A stretch of 40,664 nt of DNA from Gaiellaceae bacterium (lineage in GTDB: Bacteria; Actinomycetota; Thermoleophilia; Gaiellales; Gaiellaceae). Of the stretch, positions 38,878 through 40,664 are shown one piece after another. The stretch spans positions 1 through 40,664 of the forward strand of contig JAUJMY010000015.1 in the NCBI GenBank assembly GCA_030446625.1. The letters run 5' to 3'. Made by a program: the position numbers and the translations under genes. The notes below the pieces were generated by a model. The model saw only the letters and a program-made list of their open reading frames with translations. It did not search any database and was not told where the DNA came from. Within the stretch, counting starts at the first letter, position 1, and every line of letters starts with the position of its first letter.

Positions 38878-40358
38878 CAGCTCTGGGCGAGGCGGATGAG
38901 GTCCGGCATCTTGAAGTCGTCGTCGGCGGCGGCGAGGTTCGGCGTCCAGTTCGGCTCGACGTTGAGATACGAGAGCGGGTCGCCCTTGAGCAGGCCGAGC
39001 AAGACCTCCGCGACGATGCGGCCGCCGACGGGGCCAAGCCCGCCGCCGCCGAGCAGTTCAGCTTCCTTCAACACGTAGAACCACAGCGGCGCGTTGCCGG
39101 CGAAGACGGCGGAGATCTCGGTGATGCCGAGCTGTCCGTCGTCGAGCGGCTCGATGCCCATCGCCCGTGCGACGCGCTGGCCTGAAGGCAGCCCGAGGCG
39201 GCTCGCCCGCCTCAGGTTGCGGAAGGCGAGTTCGGCGGGGTCGAGGCCGGGGAGCGTAAACGTCGGCGCGGCGAGCTTGGCGTCGATCTTGCGCGCCATC
39301 TGCAGGCGGGAGCCGTCGCCGGTCTCGAAGAAGAACTGCCAATCGACAGTCCAGTTCGGCGGGAGGGGTCGGAAGCCGTGGAATGCCTCGAACCGGCCGG
39401 GATCAGGGCGGTCAGCGAAGATCGGCAGCTCCCGGATGTCGTCGTTGATCTTGTACGCCGGCCGGATCATCGAGTGGCCGAAGCGGTAAGCGCCGACGGA
39501 GAATTCGACCGGCATGAACGGCTCACGCTGCCAGCGGTAGAACTCGAGTGTGACGCGACGCAACGACGCGTCAGCGCCGGCGACGCGGTAGCCCTTCGGC
39601 GCAAGGATGTTGCCGACGACGTCGGCGCCGGCGACGCGCTCGAGGAAGTCGTGGACTACCAGCCACTGGTAGTGCCAGCGGACGACGCGCTGGGCCTCCT
39701 CGAAGAGATCATCGCGCGCGAGCGTCGGCTGTTGGCTTCGGACCAGCTCGACGACCTTGTTGTGGAAGCGAAGGAAGAGCATCTGGAGTTGCCCGACGAT
39801 GATGTTCTCGTCGTTGCGCGGGTCGCCGATCAGCGCCCGGCCACGGGGGTCGCCGTTGGCCGCCGGCGGCAGCACGTTGCGGGGGAGGTCGGCTTCGCCG
39901 TTTTCGTTGCGGCCAAGCAGCATCGTCGTCCGACCGTCGTCAACATCGGGTTCGTACATGAAGGGATCGTTGTTCGGGCCGTCGCCATAGAGAGAGTCGA
40001 GATCGAACCGGGGCGTGCGAAAGTTGTGGAGGCCGTCGGGGTCGTTCTGCCGCTGCAGACTCGAGACCGGATCGAAGGTGATGTCGTGGTCGATGAACTG
40101 GCCGAGGTACGTGTAGCCGGCGGGGATGGTCGAGTCCGCGTCCTCCTCGCGTGTCGGCTGCCACTGGTCTTGCGGCTGCGGCTGTGCAGCCGCCTCGCGC
40201 ATCGACTCGGCGAGGGCGCGCAGCGGCTCGCCAGCGGCGTCCAGCGGCGGGTCGAACGCCGGCAGGTTGCGAAACAGCCGTCCGAACCGGCCGGCAAGGA
40301 AGACCGACCGTGGCGCGACGTCGGCACCGCGTGGCCGTGTCAGGTGGTGTTGGGGCAT
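38877..40358 (-). CDS. Animal-type haem peroxidase family protein
   Basis: 493 residues with the An_peroxidase landmarks in order: GQFIDHDITFD (distal His91), a Ca-binding-like stretch FDLDSLYGDGPNNDPFMY, GDPRNDENIIVGQLQMLFLR (Arg181 and Glu184) with FHNKVVELV, YQWLVVHDFLERV, and YRFGHSMIRP (proximal His295). The C-terminal helices end PDLIRLAQS. There is no signal peptide. Bacterial members are scattered and mostly uncharacterised; oxidation of halide, lipid or protein are all possible. The ATG at 40358 has a strong purine-rich ribosome-binding site (AGGAGGAG) and a promoter about 60 bases upstream. It leads the operon with the Cys/His protein, membrane protein and PLD genes. Confidence 0.9.
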   Translation of the reverse strand: MPQHHLTRPRGADVAPRSVFLAGRFGRLFRNLPAFDPPLDAAGEPLRALAESMREAAAQPQPQDQWQPTREEDADSTIPAGYTYLGQFIDHDITFDPVSSLQRQNDPDGLHNFRTPRFDLDSLYGDGPNNDPFMYEPDVDDGRTTMLLGRNENGEADLPRNVLPPAANGDPRGRALIGDPRNDENIIVGQLQMLFLRFHNKVVELVRSQQPTLARDDLFEEAQRVVRWHYQWLVVHDFLERVAGADVVGNILAPKGYRVAGADASLRRVTLEFYRWQREPFMPVEFSVGAYRFGHSMIRPAYKINDDIRELPIFADRPDPGRFEAFHGFRPLPPNWTVDWQFFFETGDGSRLQMARKIDAKLAAPTFTLPGLDPAELAFRNLRRASRLGLPSGQRVARAMGIEPLDDGQLGITEISAVFAGNAPLWFYVLKEAELLGGGGLGPVGGRIVAEVLLGLLKGDPLSYLNVEPNWTPNLAAADDDFKMPDLIRLAQS

Positions 40359-40393
40359 TCCTTTCTCCTCCTCCGATCTGCGGCTCGCCGATG

Positions 40394-40422
40394 ACGCTAC
40401 GACGGTTGCGAACTGTTGTCAA
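40394..40422 (-). promoter_or_regulatory. Sigma-70-type promoter of the peroxidase-PLD operon
   Basis: On the minus strand: TTGACA (40422-40417), a 17-base spacer, TAGCGT (40399-40394). The -35 is a perfect consensus and the -10 keeps the first two and the last base. The peroxidase ATG is 36 bases after the -10, with a strong ribosome-binding site between. Confidence 0.65.
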
Positions 40423-40664
40423 ACTCGGCGCTCAACCTGCGTTGGACGCGGACGCCGCTGGTCAAGGCGAGCCCCACGGATACAGACGGCCGCGCGGGCC
40501 GCGGGGCCGAGACTCGGACAACCTCCGCGGCCGCGCGACCGTTGCCGAGGGAGAAAGGCGCGGGGCGCCGAACGTCGAAAGTCACTTCCACATGCGCCTT
40601 CCCCCGCGTATCGCGAGCCGGGGCGGGCGGCCGGGGGGGGGTGCGCGCCGGCGCGGGCGCCAGC
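40423..40664. other. Right edge of window, no gene seen
   Basis: Very GC-rich text with a run of nine G near 40,633 and low-complexity GC at the end. Short open frames here have shadow composition. It may be the end of a contig or the upstream region of a gene outside the window. Confidence 0.4.

Noticed and set aside
40600..40664. G-run and GC-only text at the right edge
   Set aside because: Could suggest a repeat or structured site, but it is most likely low-quality contig-end sequence.

Overview
The window is high-GC DNA with two very different halves. Bases 1-16,600 are a conserved chromosomal division and cell wall (dcw) cluster plus a few housekeeping genes. Bases 17,000-40,400 are an accessory island of toxin, nuclease, protease and conserved-unknown genes. 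The dcw order, read on the minus strand, is mraZ, rsmH, ftsL, ftsI, murE, murF, mraY, murD, ftsW, murG, murC, murB, ftsQ, ftsZ. There is no ftsA, and MurE carries the DNPR motif of meso-diaminopimelate ligases. With the very GC-rich third codon positions, this suggests an actinobacterium (Actinomycetota), probably a deep-branching lineage such as Thermoleophilia. The class is an inference from gene order, not a proven assignment.

Left region (1-16,600): thirteen of the fourteen dcw genes from mraZ to ftsQ are packed with short overlaps or small gaps, so one transcript is likely. Just upstream of mraZ lie four GTGG(G/T) boxes at an exact 10-base period, the expected MraZ autoregulation site. 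Behind the cluster come a PfkB-type sugar kinase, an ECF-like sigma factor translationally coupled to an O6-alkylguanine-DNA alkyltransferase, a stand-alone receiver domain, and a decayed OmpR-type DNA-binding domain.

Right region (17,000-40,400): genes typical of bacterial conflict islands. In order they are a PD-(D/E)xK nuclease-like protein with a RES-domain toxin-like protein; a nearly intact but inactivated IS481-family element with a 6-bp CCTAGC target duplication; a DUF5343/Swt1-type HEPN pair; a protein with four tandem AlpA-like HTH units plus two broken relatives of it; small membrane proteins; a HEPN-like/subtilase/effector-associated-like cluster; a DUF4062 protein; a three-Cys-motif (DUF5131) protein with a TcmP partner and a TIGR02391 protein; a phage helicase-loader-like gene; and a tightly coupled four-gene operon of animal-type haem peroxidase, small Cys/His protein, three-helix membrane protein and phospholipase D. 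I saw no integrase, CRISPR array, rRNA or tRNA.

Many reading frames are interrupted: ftsZ, rsmH (by an exact 44-bp tandem duplication), the transposase, and the genes near 28.2, 28.9, 29.5, 30.3, 32.0 and 34.2 kb. Interruptions in essential genes point to assembly or sequencing indels for at least part of these. In the accessory island, true decay is equally possible.
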